Assembly (NCBI GenBank): GCA_964057225.1
Contig: OZ059897.1
Location: forward strand, 248,001 to 312,000
Reading direction: 5' to 3'
Source: Auanema rhodensis
Lineage: Eukaryota > Nematoda > Chromadorea > Rhabditida > Rhabditidae
Length of the DNA: 64,000 nt
Shown here: piece after piece, positions 34,396 to 48,786 of the stretch
Position numbering within the stretch: position 1 is the stretch's first letter
Layout of the letters: every line of letters begins with the position of its first letter
The notes under the pieces: model-generated
Databases searched by the model: none
Told to the model about the DNA's origin: nothing
Seen by the model: only the letters and a program-made list of their open reading frames with translations
Translations under genes and position numbers: made by a program

Positions 34396-37300
34396 TGTGT
34401 TATCAGATTTGCGCTAGCTTAAAAATGCACCGAGATATCAACTGATATAAGTTCACACTTATATCCTCGATTTTCACCCTGAAGAATTAATTTTTTCGTT
34501 GAATAACATTGTCCATCGTCTTTGCCTTGAATAAAGGAATCTAAAAACATCTACTTTTTGCTAAATTATTTTGAAATTTTTCGAAAAAATTTTTGTCAAA
34601 ATGTTTTTGGAAGCAATGTTGAGTGTACATGGAAACTCAACATACACTAATGCATCATTTTTCAAACGATCATAACTAATTTTTGTATTAAGCGTTTCTC
34701 AATGTAGTATAGTGCATTCGATGCGGATTTTTAAGCTGCGTCGATCTGTGTTATCAGATTTGCGCTAGCTTAAAAATGCACCGAGATATCAACTGATATA
34801 AGTTCACACTTATATCCTCGATTTTCACCCTGAAGGAATAATTTTTTCGTTGAATAACATTGTCCATCATCTTTGCCTTGAAAAAAGGAATCTAAAAACA
34901 TCTACTTTTTGCTAAATTATTTTGAAATTTTTCGAAAAAATTTTTGTCAAAATGTTTTTGGAAGCAATGTTGAGTGTACATGGAAACTCAACATACACTA
35001 ATGCATCATTTTTCAAACGATCATAACTAATTTTTGTATTAAGCGTTTCTCAATGTAGTATAGTGCATTCGATGCGGATTTTTAAGCTGCGTCGATCTGT
35101 GTTATCAGATTTGCGCTAGCTTAAAAATGCACCGAGATATCAACTGATATAAGTTCACACTTATATCCTCGATTTTCACCCTGAAGAATTAATTTTTTCG
35201 TTGAATAACATTGTCCATCGTCTTTGCCTTGAATGAAAAAATCTAAAAACATCTACTTTTTGCTAAATTATTTTGAAATTTTTCGAAAAAATTTTTGTCA
35301 AAATGTTTTTGGAAGCAATGTTGAGTGTACATGGAAACTCAACATACACTAATGCATCATTTTTCAAACGATCATAACTAATTTTTGTATTAAGCGTTTC
35401 TCAATGTAGTATAGTGCATTCGATGCGGATTTTTAAGCTGCGTCGATCTGTGTTATCAGATTTGCGCTAGCTTAAAAATGCACCGAGATATCAACTGATA
35501 TAAGTTCACACTTATATCCTCGATTTTCACCCTGAAGGAATAATTTTTTCGTTGAATAACATTGTCCATCATCTTTGCCTTGAAAAAAGGAATCTAAAAA
35601 CATCTACTTTTTGCTAAATTATTTTGAAATTTTTCGAAAAAATTTTTGTCAAAATGTTTTTGGAAGCAATGTTGAGTGTACATGGAAACTCAACATACAC
35701 TAATGCATCATTTTTCAAACGATCATAACTAATTTTTGTATTAAGCGTTTCTCAATGTAGTATAGTGCATTCGATGCGGATTTTTAAGCTGCGTCGATCT
35801 GTGTTATCAGATTTGCGCTAGCTTAAAAATGCACCGAGATATCAACTGATATAAGTTCACACTTATATCCTCGATTTTCACCCTGAAGAATTAATTTTTT
35901 CGTTGAATAACATTGTCCATCGTCTTTGCCTTGAATAAAAAAATCTAAAAACATCTACTTTTTGCTAAATTATTTTGAAATTTTTCGAAAAAATTTTTGT
36001 CAAAATGTTTTTGGAAGCAATGTTGAGTGTACATGGAAACTCAACATACACTAATGCATCATTTTTCAAACGATCATAACTAATTTTTGTATTAAGCGTT
36101 TCTCAATGTAGTATAGTGCATTCGATGCGGATTTTTAAGCTGCGTCGATCTCTGTTATCAGATTTGCGCTAGCTTAAAAATGCACCGAGATATCAACTGA
36201 TATAAGTTCACACTTATATCCTCGATTTTCACCCTGAAGAATTAATTTTTTCGTTGAATAACATTGTCCATCGTCTTTGCCTTGAATAAAGGAATCTAAA
36301 AACATCTACTTTTTGCTAAATTATTTTGAAATTTTTCGAAAAAATTTTTGTCAAAATGTTTTTGGAAGCAATGTTGAGTGTACATGGAAACTCAACATAC
36401 ACTAATGCATCATTTTTCAAACGATCATAACTAATTTTTGTATTAAGCGTTTCTCAATGTAGTATAGTGCATTCGATGCGGATTTTTAAGCTGCGTCGAT
36501 CTGTGTTATCAGATTTGCGCTAGCTTAAAAATGCACCGAGATATCAACTGATATAAGTTCACACTTATATCCTCGATTTTCACCCTGAAGGAATAATTTT
36601 TTCGTTGAATAACATTGTCCATCATCTTTGCCTTGAAAAAAGGAATCTAAAAACATCTACTTTTTGCTAAATTATTTTGAAATTTTTCGAAAAAATTTTT
36701 GTCAAAATGTTTTTGGAAGCAATGTTGAGTGTACATGGAAACTCAACATACACTAATGCATCATTTTTCAAACGATCATAACTAATTTTTGTATTAAGCG
36801 TTTCTCAATGTAGTATAGTGCATTCGATGCGGATTTTTAAGCTGCGTCGATCTGTGTTATCAGATTTGCGCTAGCTTAAAAATGCACCGAGATATCAACT
36901 GATATAAGTTCACACTTATATCCTCGATTTTCACCCTGAAGAATTAATTTTTTCGTTGAATAACATTGTCCATCGTCTTTGCCTTGAATAAAGGAATCTA
37001 AAAACATCTACTTTTTGCTAAATTATTTTGAAATTTTTCGAAAAAATTTTTGTCAAAATGTTTTTGGAAGCAATGTTGAGTGTACATGGAAACTCAACAT
37101 ACACTAATGCATCATTTTTCAAACGATCATAACTAATTTTTGTATTAAGCGTTTCTCAATGTAGTATAGTGCATTCGATGCGGATTTTTAAGCTGCGTCG
37201 ATCTGTGTTATCAGATTTGCGCTAGCTTAAAAATGCACCGAGATATCAACTGATATAAGTTCACACTTATATCCTCGATTTTCACCCTGAAGAATTAATT

Positions 37301-38607
37301 TTTTCGTTGAATAACATTGTCCATCGTCTTTGCCTTGAATAAAAAAATCTAAAAACATCTACTTTTTGCTAAATTATTTTGAAATTTTTCGAAAAAATTT
37401 TTGTCAAAATGTTTTTGGAAGCAATGTTGAGTGTACATGGAAACTCAACATACACTAATGCATCATTTTTCAAACGATCATAACTAATTTTTGTATTAAG
37501 CGTTTCTCAATGTAGTATAGTGCATTCGATGCGGATTTTTAAGCTGCGTCGATCTGTGTTATCAGATTTGCGCTAGCTTAAAAATGCACCGAGATATCAA
37601 CTGATATAAGTTCACACTTATATCCTCGATTTTCACCCTGAAGAATTAATTTTTTCGTTGAATAACATTGTCCATCGTCTTTGCCTTGAATAAAAAAATC
37701 TAAAAACATCTACTTTTTGCTAAATTATTTTGAAATTTTTCGAAAAAATTTTTGTCAAAATGTTTTTGGAAGCAATGTTGAGTGTACATGGAAACTCAAC
37801 ATACACTAATGCATCATTTTTCAAACGATCATAACTAATTTTTGTATTAAGCGTTTCTCAATGTAGTATAGTGCATTCGATGCGGATTTTTAAGCTGCGT
37901 CGATCTGTGTTATCAGATTTGCGCTAGCTTAAAAATGCACCGAGATATCAACTGATATAAGTTCACACTTATATCCTCGATTTTCACCCTGAAGAATTAA
38001 TTTTTTCGTTGAATAACATTGTCCATCGTCTTTGCCTTGAATAAAAAAATCTAAAAACATCTACTTTTTGCTAAATTATTTTGAAATTTTTCGAAAAAAT
38101 TTTTGTCAAAATGTTTTTGGAAGCAATGTTGAGTGTACATGGAAACTCAACATACACTAATGCATCATTTTTCAAACGATCATAACTAATTTTTGTATTA
38201 AGCGTTTCTCAATGTAGTATAGTGCATTCGATGCGGATTTTTAAGCTGCGTCGATCTGTGTTATCAGATTTGCGCTAGCTTAAAAATGCACCGAGATATC
38301 AACTGATATAAGTTCACACTTATATCCTCGATTTTCACCCTGAAGGAATAATTTTTTCGTTGAATAACATTGTCCATCATCTTTGCCTTGAATAAAAAAA
38401 TCTAAAAACATCTACTTTTTGCTAAATTATTTTGAAATTTTTCGAAAAAATTTTTGTCAAAATGTTTTTGGAAGCAATGTTGAGTGTACATGGAAACTCA
38501 ACATACACTAATGCATCATTTTTCAAACGATCATAACTAATTTTTGTATTAAGCGTTTCTCAATGTAGTATAGTGCATTCGATGCGGATTTTTAAGCTGC
38601 GTCGATC
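34396..38607. repeat. Twelve-unit higher-order block, copy 2 (M99-M110)
   Basis: Directly adjoins copy 1, giving a tandem pair of 4212-bp higher-order units. After M110 the order departs (M111 A, M112 Cc), so there is no third full copy. Confidence 0.87.
38257..38607 (+). repeat. Chimaeric unit B/A, second copy (M110)
   Basis: Same switch point as M98, 4212 bp downstream. It is a duplicate, not an independent event. Confidence 0.85.
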
Positions 38608-38958
38608 TGTGTTATCAGATTTGCGCTAGCTTAAAAATGCACCGAGATATCAACTGATATAAGTTCACACTTATATCCTCGATTTTCACCCTGAAGAATT
38701 AATTTTTTCGTTGAATAACATTGTCCATCGTCTTTGCCTTGAATAAAAAAATCTAAAAACATCTACTTTTTGCTAAATTATTTTGAAATTTTTCGAAAAA
38801 ATTTTTGTCAAAATGTTTTTGGAAGCAATGTTGAGTGTACATGGAAACTCAACATACACTAATGCATCATTTTTCAAACGATCATAACTAATTTTTGTAT
38901 TAAGCGTTTCTCAATGTAGTATAGTGCATTCGATGCGGATTTTTAAGCTGCGTCGATC

Positions 38959-41064
38959 TGTGTTATCAGATTTGCGCTAGCTTAAAAATGCACCGAGATA
39001 TCAACTGATATAAGTTCACACTTATATCCTCGATTTTCACCCTGAAGAATTAATTTTTTCGTTGAATAACATTGTCCATCGTCTTTGCCTTGAATAAAGG
39101 AATCTAAAAACACCTACTTTTTGCTAAATTATTTTGAAATTTTTCGAAAAAATTTTTGTCAAAATGTTTTTGGAAGCAATGTTGAGTGTACATGGAAACT
39201 CAACATACACTAATGCATCATTTTTCAAACGATCATAACTAATTTTTGTATGAAGCGTTTCTCAATGTAGTATAGTGCATTCGATGCGGATTTTTAAGCT
39301 GCGTCGATCTGTGTTATCAGATTTGCGCTAGCTTAAAAATGCACCGAGATATCAACTGATATATGTTCACACTTATATCCTCGATTTTCACCCTGAAGAA
39401 TTAATTTTTTCGTTGAATAACATTGTCCATCATCTTTGCCTTGAAAAAAGGAATCTAAAAACATCTACTTTTTGCTAAATTATTTTGAAATTTTTCGAAA
39501 AAATTTTTGTCAAAATGTTTTTGGAAGCAATGTTGAGTGTACATGGAAACTCAACATACACTAATGCATCATTTTTCAAACGATCATAACTAATTTTTGT
39601 ATTAAGCGTTTCTCAATGTAGTATAGTGCATTCGATGCGGATTTTTAAGCTGCGTCGATCTGTGTTATCAGATTTGCGCTAGCTTAAAAATGCACCGAGA
39701 TATCAACTGATATAAGTTCACACTTATATCCTCGATTTTCACCCTGAAGAATTAATTTTTTCGTTGAATAACATTGTCCATCGTCTTTGCCTTGAATAAA
39801 AAAATCTAAAAACATCTACTTTTTGCTAAATTATTTTGAAATTTTTCGAAAAAATTTTTGTCAAAATGTTTTTGGAAGCAATGTTGAGTGTACATGGAAA
39901 CTCAACATACACTAATGCATCATTTTTCAAACGATCATAACTAATTTTTGTATTAAGCGTTTCTCAATGTAGTATAGTGCATTCGATGCGGATTTTTAAG
40001 CTGCGTCGATCTGTGTTATCAGATTTGCGCTAGCTTAAAAATGCACCGAGATATCAACTGATATAAGTTCACACTTATATCCTCGATTTTCACCCTGAAG
40101 AATTAATTTTTTCGTTGAATAACATTGTCCATCATCTTTGCCTTGAAAAAAGGAATCTAAAAACATCTACTTTTTGCTAAATTATTTTGAAATTTTTCGA
40201 AAAAATTTTTGTCAAAATGTTTTTGGAAGCAATGTTGAGTGTACATGGAAACTCAACATACACTAATGCATCATTTTTCAAACGATCATAACTAATTTTT
40301 GTATTAAGCGTTTCTCAATGTAGTATAGTGCATTCGATGCGGATTTTTAAGCTGCGTCGATCTGTGTTATCAGATTTGCGCTAGCTTAAAAATGCACCGA
40401 GATATCAACTGATATAAGTTCACACTTATATCCTCGATTTTCACCCTGAAGAATTAATTTTTTCGTTGAATAACATTGTCCATCGTCTTTGCCTTGAATA
40501 AAAAAATCTAAAAACATCTACTTTTTGCTAAATTATTTTGAAATTTTTCGAAAAAATTTTTGTCAAAATGTTTCTGGAAGCAATGTTGAGTGTACATGGA
40601 AACTCAACATACACTAATGCATCATTTTTCAAACGATCATAACTAATTTTTGTATTAAGCGTTTCTCAATGTAGTATAGTGCATTCGATGCGGATTTTTA
40701 AGCTGCGTCGATCTCTGTTATCAGATTTGCGCTAGCTTAAAAATGCACCGAGATATCAACTGATATAAGTTCACACTTATATCCTCGATTTTCACCCTGA
40801 AGAATTAATTTTTTCGTTGAATAACATTGTCCATCGTCTTTGCCTTGAATAAAGGAATCTAAAAACATCTACTTTTTGCTAAATTATTTTGAAATTTTTC
40901 GAAAAAATTTTTGTCAAAATGTTTTTGGAAGCAATGTTGAGTGTACATGGAAACTCAACATACACTAATGCATCATTTTTCAAACGATCATAACTAATTT
41001 TTGTATTAAGCGTTTCTCAATGTAGTATAGTGCATTCGATGCGGATTTTTAAGCTGCGTCGATC
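38959..41064. repeat. Cc-L-A-L-A-C hexamer, copy 1 (M112-M117)
   Basis: Order Cc(p294G) L(p55T) A L A C(p2C). It recurs at 42469-44574, and its first four units again at 45277-46680. M116 has a private C at p212. Confidence 0.83.
40012..40362 (+). repeat. Type L exemplar (M115)
   Basis: L joins a p90 A, p92 T front to the B-type p123 A and AAAAAAGG linker, so it can be read as a chimaera with a switch between p92 and p123. Copies are M113, M115, M123, M125, M131, M133, M173 and M179. M113, M123 and M131 also have T at p55. Confidence 0.8.
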
Positions 41065-42468
41065 TGTGTTATCAGATTTGCGCTAGCTTAAAAATGCACC
41101 GAGATATCAACTGATATAAGTTCACACTTATATCCTCGATTTTCACCCTGAAGAATTAATTTTTTCGTTGAATAACATTGTCCATCGTCTTTGCCTTGAA
41201 TAAAAAAATCTAAAAACATCTACTTTTTGCTAAATTATTTTGAAATTTTTCGAAAAAATTTTTGTCAAAATGTTTTTGGAAGCAATGTTGAGTGTACATG
41301 GAAACTCAACATACACTAATGCATCATTTTTCAAACGATCATAACTAATTTTTGTATTAAGCGTTTCTCAATGTAGTATAGTGCATTCGATGCGGATTTT
41401 TAAGCTGCGTCGATCTGTGTTATCAGATTTGCGCTAGCTTAAAAATGCACCGAGATATCAACTGATATAAGTTCACACTTATATCCTCGATTTTCACCCT
41501 GAAGAATTAATTTTTTCGTTGAATAACATTGTCCATCGTCTTTGCCTTGAATAAAGGAATCTAAAAACATCTACTTTTTGCTAAATTATTTTGAAATTTT
41601 TCGAAAAAATTTTTGTCAAAATGTTTTTGGAAGCAATGTTGAGTGTACATGGAAACTCAACATACACTAATGCATCATTTTTCAAACGATCATAACTAAT
41701 TTTTGTATTAAGCGTTTCTCAATGTAGTATAGTGCATTCGATGCGGATTTTTAAGCTGCGTCGATCTGTGTTATCAGATTTGCGCTAGCTTAAAAATGCA
41801 CCGAGATATCAACTGATATAAGTTCACACTTATATCCTCGATTTTCACCCTGAAGAATTAATTTTTTCGTTGAATAACATTGTCCATCGTCTTTGCCTTA
41901 AATAAAAAAATCTAAAAACATCTACTTTTTGCTAAATTATTTTGAAATTTTTCGAAAAAATTTTTGTCAAAATGTTTTTGGAAGCAATGTTGAGTGTACA
42001 TGGAAACTCAACATACACTAATGCATCATTTTTCAAACGATCATAACTAATTTTTGTATTAAGCGTTTCTCAATGTAGTATAGTGCATTCGATGCGGATT
42101 TTTAAGCTGCGTCGATCTGTGTTATCAGATTTGCGCTAGCTTAAAAATGCACCGAGATATCAACTGATATAAGTTCACACTTATATCCTCGATTTTCACC
42201 CTGAAGGAATAATTTTTTCGTTGAATAACATTGTCCATCATCTTTGCCTTGAAAAAAGGAATCTAAAAACATCTACTTTTTGCTAAATTATTTTGAAATT
42301 TTTCGAAAAAATTTTTGTCAAAATGTTTTTGGAAGCAATGTTGAGTGTACATGGAAACTCAACATACACTAATGCATCATTTTTCAAACGATCATAACTA
42401 ATTTTTGTATTAAGCGTTTCTCAATGTAGTATAGTGCATTCGATGCGGATTTTTAAGCTGCGTCGATC

Positions 42469-44574
42469 TGTGTTATCAGATTTGCGCTAGCTTAAAAATG
42501 CACCGAGATATCAACTGATATAAGTTCACACTTATATCCTCGATTTTCACCCTGAAGAATTAATTTTTTCGTTGAATAACATTGTCCATCGTCTTTGCCT
42601 TGAATAAAGGAATCTAAAAACACCTACTTTTTGCTAAATTATTTTGAAATTTTTCGAAAAAATTTTTGTCAAAATGTTTTTGGAAGCAATGTTGAGTGTA
42701 CATGGAAACTCAACATACACTAATGCATCATTTTTCAAACGATCATAACTAATTTTTGTATGAAGCGTTTCTCAATGTAGTATAGTGCATTCGATGCGGA
42801 TTTTTAAGCTGCGTCGATCTGTGTTATCAGATTTGCGCTAGCTTAAAAATGCACCGAGATATCAACTGATATATGTTCACACTTATATCCTCGATTTTCA
42901 CCCTGAAGAATTAATTTTTTCGTTGAATAACATTGTCCATCATCTTTGCCTTGAAAAAAGGAATCTAAAAACATCTACTTTTTGCTAAATTATTTTGAAA
43001 TTTTTCGAAAAAATTTTTGTCAAAATGTTTTTGGAAGCAATGTTGAGTGTACATGGAAACTCAACATACACTAATGCATCATTTTTCAAACGATCATAAC
43101 TAATTTTTGTATTAAGCGTTTCTCAATGTAGTATAGTGCATTCGATGCGGATTTTTAAGCTGCGTCGATCTGTGTTATCAGATTTGCGCTAGCTTAAAAA
43201 TGCACCGAGATATCAACTGATATAAGTTCACACTTATATCCTCGATTTTCACCCTGAAGAATTAATTTTTTCGTTGAATAACATTGTCCATCGTCTTTGC
43301 CTTGAATAAAAAAATCTAAAAACATCTACTTTTTGCTAAATTATTTTGAAATTTTTCGAAAAAATTTTTGTCAAAATGTTTTTGGAAGCAATGTTGAGTG
43401 TACATGGAAACTCAACATACACTAATGCATCATTTTTCAAACGATCATAACTAATTTTTGTATTAAGCGTTTCTCAATGTAGTATAGTGCATTCGATGCG
43501 GATTTTTAAGCTGCGTCGATCTGTGTTATCAGATTTGCGCTAGCTTAAAAATGCACCGAGATATCAACTGATATAAGTTCACACTTATATCCTCGATTTT
43601 CACCCTGAAGAATTAATTTTTTCGTTGAATAACATTGTCCATCATCTTTGCCTTGAAAAAAGGAATCTAAAAACATCTACTTTTTGCTAAATTATTTTGA
43701 AATTTTTCGAAAAAATTTTTGTCAAAATGTTTTTGGAAGCAATGTTGAGTGTACATGGAAACTCAACATACACTAATGCATCATTTTTCAAACGATCATA
43801 ACTAATTTTTGTATTAAGCGTTTCTCAATGTAGTATAGTGCATTCGATGCGGATTTTTAAGCTGCGTCGATCTGTGTTATCAGATTTGCGCTAGCTTAAA
43901 AATGCACCGAGATATCAACTGATATAAGTTCACACTTATATCCTCGATTTTCACCCTGAAGAATTAATTTTTTCGTTGAATAACATTGTCCATCGTCTTT
44001 GCCTTGAATAAAAAAATCTAAAAACATCTACTTTTTGCTAAATTATTTTGAAATTTTTCGAAAAAATTTTTGTCAAAATGTTTTTGGAAGCAATGTTGAG
44101 TGTACATGGAAACTCAACATACACTAATGCATCATTTTTCAAACGATCATAACTAATTTTTGTATTAAGCGTTTCTCAATGTAGTATAGTGCATTCGATG
44201 CGGATTTTTAAGCTGCGTCGATCTCTGTTATCAGATTTGCGCTAGCTTAAAAATGCACCGAGATATCAACTGATATAAGTTCACACTTATATCCTCGATT
44301 TTCACCCTGAAGAATTAATTTTTTCGTTGAATAACATTGTCCATCGTCTTTGCCTTGAATAAAGGAATCTAAAAACATCTACTTTTTGCTAAATTATTTT
44401 GAAATTTTTCGAAAAAATTTTTGTCAAAATGTTTTTGGAAGCAATGTTGAGTGTACATGGAAACTCAACATACACTAATGCATCATTTTTCAAACGATCA
44501 TAACTAATTTTTGTATTAAGCGTTTCTCAATGTAGTATAGTGCATTCGATGCGGATTTTTAAGCTGCGTCGATC
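42469..44574. repeat. Cc-L-A-L-A-C hexamer, copy 2 (M122-M127)
   Basis: Ten units (3510 bp) after copy 1. Together with the preceding kA and B units (41767-42468) it forms an eight-unit block whose first six units recur at 44575-46680. Confidence 0.83.
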
Positions 44575-46680
44575 TGTGTTATCAGATTTGCGCTAGCTTA
44601 AAAATGCACCGAGATATCAACTGATATAAGTTCACACTTATATCCTCGATTTTCACCCTGAAGAATTAATTTTTTCGTTGAATAACATTGTCCATCGTCT
44701 TTGCCTTAAATAAAAAAATCTAAAAACATCTACTTTTTGCTAAATTATTTTGAAATTTTTCGAAAAAATTTTTGTCAAAATGTTTTTGGAAGCAATGTTG
44801 AGTGTACATGGAAACTCAACATACACTAATGCATCATTTTTCAAACGATCATAACTAATTTTTGTATTAAGCGTTTCTCAATGTAGTATAGTGCATTCGA
44901 TGCGGATTTTTAAGCTGCGTCGATCTGTGTTATCAGATTTGCGCTAGCTTAAAAATGCACCGAGATATCAACTGATATAAGTTCACACTTATATCCTCGA
45001 TTTTCACCCTGAAGGAATAATTTTTTCGTTGAATAACATTGTCCATCATCTTTGCCTTGAAAAAAGGAATCTAAAAACATCTACTTTTTGCTAAATTATT
45101 TTGAAATTTTTCGAAAAAATTTTTGTCAAAATGTTTTTGGAAGCAATGTTGAGTGTACATGGAAACTCAACATACACTAATGCATCATTTTTCAAACGAT
45201 CATAACTAATTTTTGTATTAAGCGTTTCTCAATGTAGTATAGTGCATTCGATGCGGATTTTTAAGCTGCGTCGATCTGTGTTATCAGATTTGCGCTAGCT
45301 TAAAAATGCACCGAGATATCAACTGATATAAGTTCACACTTATATCCTCGATTTTCACCCTGAAGAATTAATTTTTTCGTTGAATAACATTGTCCATCGT
45401 CTTTGCCTTGAATAAAGGAATCTAAAAACACCTACTTTTTGCTAAATTATTTTGAAATTTTTCGAAAAAATTTTTGTCAAAATGTTTTTGGAAGCAATGT
45501 TGAGTGTACATGGAAACTCAACATACACTAATGCATCATTTTTCAAACGATCATAACTAATTTTTGTATGAAGCGTTTCTCAATGTAGTATAGTGCATTC
45601 GATGCGGATTTTTAAGCTGCGTCGATCTGTGTTATCAGATTTGCGCTAGCTTAAAAATGCACCGAGATATCAACTGATATATGTTCACACTTATATCCTC
45701 GATTTTCACCCTGAAGAATTAATTTTTTCGTTGAATAACATTGTCCATCATCTTTGCCTTGAAAAAAGGAATCTAAAAACATCTACTTTTTGCTAAATTA
45801 TTTTGAAATTTTTCGAAAAAATTTTTGTCAAAATGTTTTTGGAAGCAATGTTGAGTGTACATGGAAACTCAACATACACTAATGCATCATTTTTCAAACG
45901 ATCATAACTAATTTTTGTATTAAGCGTTTCTCAATGTAGTATAGTGCATTCGATGCGGATTTTTAAGCTGCGTCGATCTGTGTTATCAGATTTGCGCTAG
46001 CTTAAAAATGCACCGAGATATCAACTGATATAAGTTCACACTTATATCCTCGATTTTCACCCTGAAGAATTAATTTTTTCGTTGAATAACATTGTCCATC
46101 GTCTTTGCCTTGAATAAAAAAATCTAAAAACATCTACTTTTTGCTAAATTATTTTGAAATTTTTCGAAAAAATTTTTGTCAAAATGTTTTTGGAAGCAAT
46201 GTTGAGTGTACATGGAAACTCAACATACACTAATGCATCATTTTTCAAACGATCATAACTAATTTTTGTATTAAGCGTTTCTCAATGTAGTATAGTGCAT
46301 TCGATGCGGATTTTTAAGCTGCGTCGATCTGTGTTATCAGATTTGCGCTAGCTTAAAAATGCACCGAGATATCAACTGATATAAGTTCACACTTATATCC
46401 TCGATTTTCACCCTGAAGAATTAATTTTTTCGTTGAATAACATTGTCCATCATCTTTGCCTTGAAAAAAGGAATCTAAAAACATCTACTTTTTGCTAAAT
46501 TATTTTGAAATTTTTCGAAAAAATTTTTGTCAAAATGTTTTTGGAAGCAATGTTGAGTGTACATGGAAACTCAACATACACTAATGCATCATTTTTCAAA
46601 CGATCATAACTAATTTTTGTATTAAGCGTTTCTCAATGTAGTATAGTGCATTCGATGCGGATTTTTAAGCTGCGTCGATC
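44575..46680. repeat. kA-B-Cc-L-A-L block, third related copy (M128-M133)
   Basis: Matches M120-M125 unit for unit at a spacing of eight units (2808 bp). It then continues C A C kA (M134-M137), which resembles M117-M120. The path therefore rejoins copy 1 after losing one A unit. Confidence 0.8.
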
Positions 46681-48786
46681 TGTGTTATCAGATTTGCGCT
46701 AGCTTAAAAATGCACCGAGATATCAACTGATATAAGTTCACACTTATATCCTCGATTTTCACCCTGAAGAATTAATTTTTTCGTTGAATAACATTGTCCA
46801 TCGTCTTTGCCTTGAATAAAGGAATCTAAAAACATCTACTTTTTGCTAAATTATTTTGAAATTTTTCGAAAAAATTTTTGTCAAAATGTTTTTGGAAGCA
46901 ATGTTGAGTGTACATGGAAACTCAACATACACTAATGCATCATTTTTCAAACGATCATAACTAATTTTTGTATTAAGCGTTTCTCAATGTAGTATAGTGC
47001 ATTCGATGCGGATTTTTAAGCTGCGTCGATCTGTGTTATCAGATTTGCGCTAGCTTAAAAATGCACCGAGATATCAACTGATATAAGTTCACACTTATAT
47101 CCTCGATTTTCACCCTGAAGAATTAATTTTTTCGTTGAATAACATTGTCCATCGTCTTTGCCTTGAATAAAAAAATCTAAAAACATCTACTTTTTGCTAA
47201 ATTATTTTGAAATTTTTCGAAAAAATTTTTGTCAAAATGTTTTTGGAAGCAATGTTGAGTGTACATGGAAACTCAACATACACTAATGCATCATTTTTCA
47301 AACGATCATAACTAATTTTTGTATTAAGCGTTTCTCAATGTAGTATAGTGCATTCGATGCGGATTTTTAAGCTGCGTCGATCTGTGTTATCAGATTTGCG
47401 CTAGCTTAAAAATGCACCGAGATATCAACTGATATAAGTTCACACTTATATCCTCGATTTTCACCCTGAAGAATTAATTTTTTCGTTGAATAACATTGTC
47501 CATCGTCTTTGCCTTGAATAAAGGAATCTAAAAACATCTACTTTTTGCTAAATTATTTTGAAATTTTTCGAAAAAATTTTTGTCAAAATGTTTTTGGAAG
47601 CAATGTTGAGTGTACATGGAAACTCAACATACACTAATGCATCATTTTTCAAACGATCATAACTAATTTTTGTATTAAGCGTTTCTCAATGTAGTATAGT
47701 GCATTCGATGCGGATTTTTAAGCTGCGTCGATCTGTGTTATCAGATTTGCGCTAGCTTAAAAATGCACCGAGATATCAACTGATATAAGTTCACACTTAT
47801 ATCCTCGATTTTCACCCTGAAGAATTAATTTTTTCGTTGAATAACATTGTCCATCGTCTTTGCCTTAAATAAAAAAATCTAAAAACATCTACTTTTTGCT
47901 AAATTATTTTGAAATTTTTCGAAAAAATTTTTGTCAAAATGTTTTTGGAAGCAATGTTGAGTGTACATGGAAACTCAACATACACTAATGCATCATTTTT
48001 CAAACGATCATAACTAATTTTTGTATCAAGCGTTTCTCAATGTAGTATAGTGCATTCGATGCGGATTTTTAAGCTGCGTCGATCTGTGTTATCAGATTTG
48101 CGCTAGCTTAAAAATGCACCGAGATATCAACTGATATAAGTTCACACTTATATCCTCGATTTTCACCCTGAAGAATTAATTTTTTCGTTGAATAACATTG
48201 TCCATCGTCTTTGCCTTGAATAAAGGAATCTAAAAACACCTACTTTTTGCTAAATTATTTTGAAATTTTTCGAAAAAATTTTTGTCAAAATGTTTTTGGA
48301 AGCAATGTTGAGTGTACATGGAAACTCAACATACACTAATGCATCATTTTTCAAACGATCATAACTAATTTTTGTATCAAGCGTTTCTCAATGTAGTATA
48401 GTGCATTCGATGCGGATTTTTAAGCTGCGTCGATCTGTGTTATCAGATTTGCGCTAGCTTAAAAATGCACCGAGATATCAACTGATATAAGTTCACACTT
48501 ATATCCTCGATTTTCACCCTGAAGAATTAATTTTTTCGTTGAATAACATTGTCCATCGTCTTTGCCTTGAATAAAGGAATCTAAAAACATCTACTTTTTG
48601 CTAAATTATTTTGAAATTTTTCGAAAAAATTTTTGTCAAAATGTTTTTGGAAGCAATGTTGAGTGTACATGGAAACTCAACATACACTAATGCATCATTT
48701 TTCAAACGATCATAACTAATTTTTGTATCAAGCGTTTCTCAATGTAGTATAGTGCATTCGATGCGGATTTTTAAGCTGCGTCGATC

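Larger units (their letters stand above)
30184..47733. repeat. Region III of the array: A/B/C/L units, M87-M136
   Basis: No gene is present. The order from M87 is C B A B A C B C A A A B/A C B A B A C B C A A A B/A A Cc L A L A C A C kA B Cc L A L A C kA B Cc L A L C A C. M89 and M101 are A units with G at p138. All Cc units here (M112, M122, M130) have G at p294 and are followed by an L unit with T at p55. Nearly every unit has A at p221, in contrast to region II. The domain consists of a duplicated 12-unit block followed by three related shorter blocks. Confidence 0.85.
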
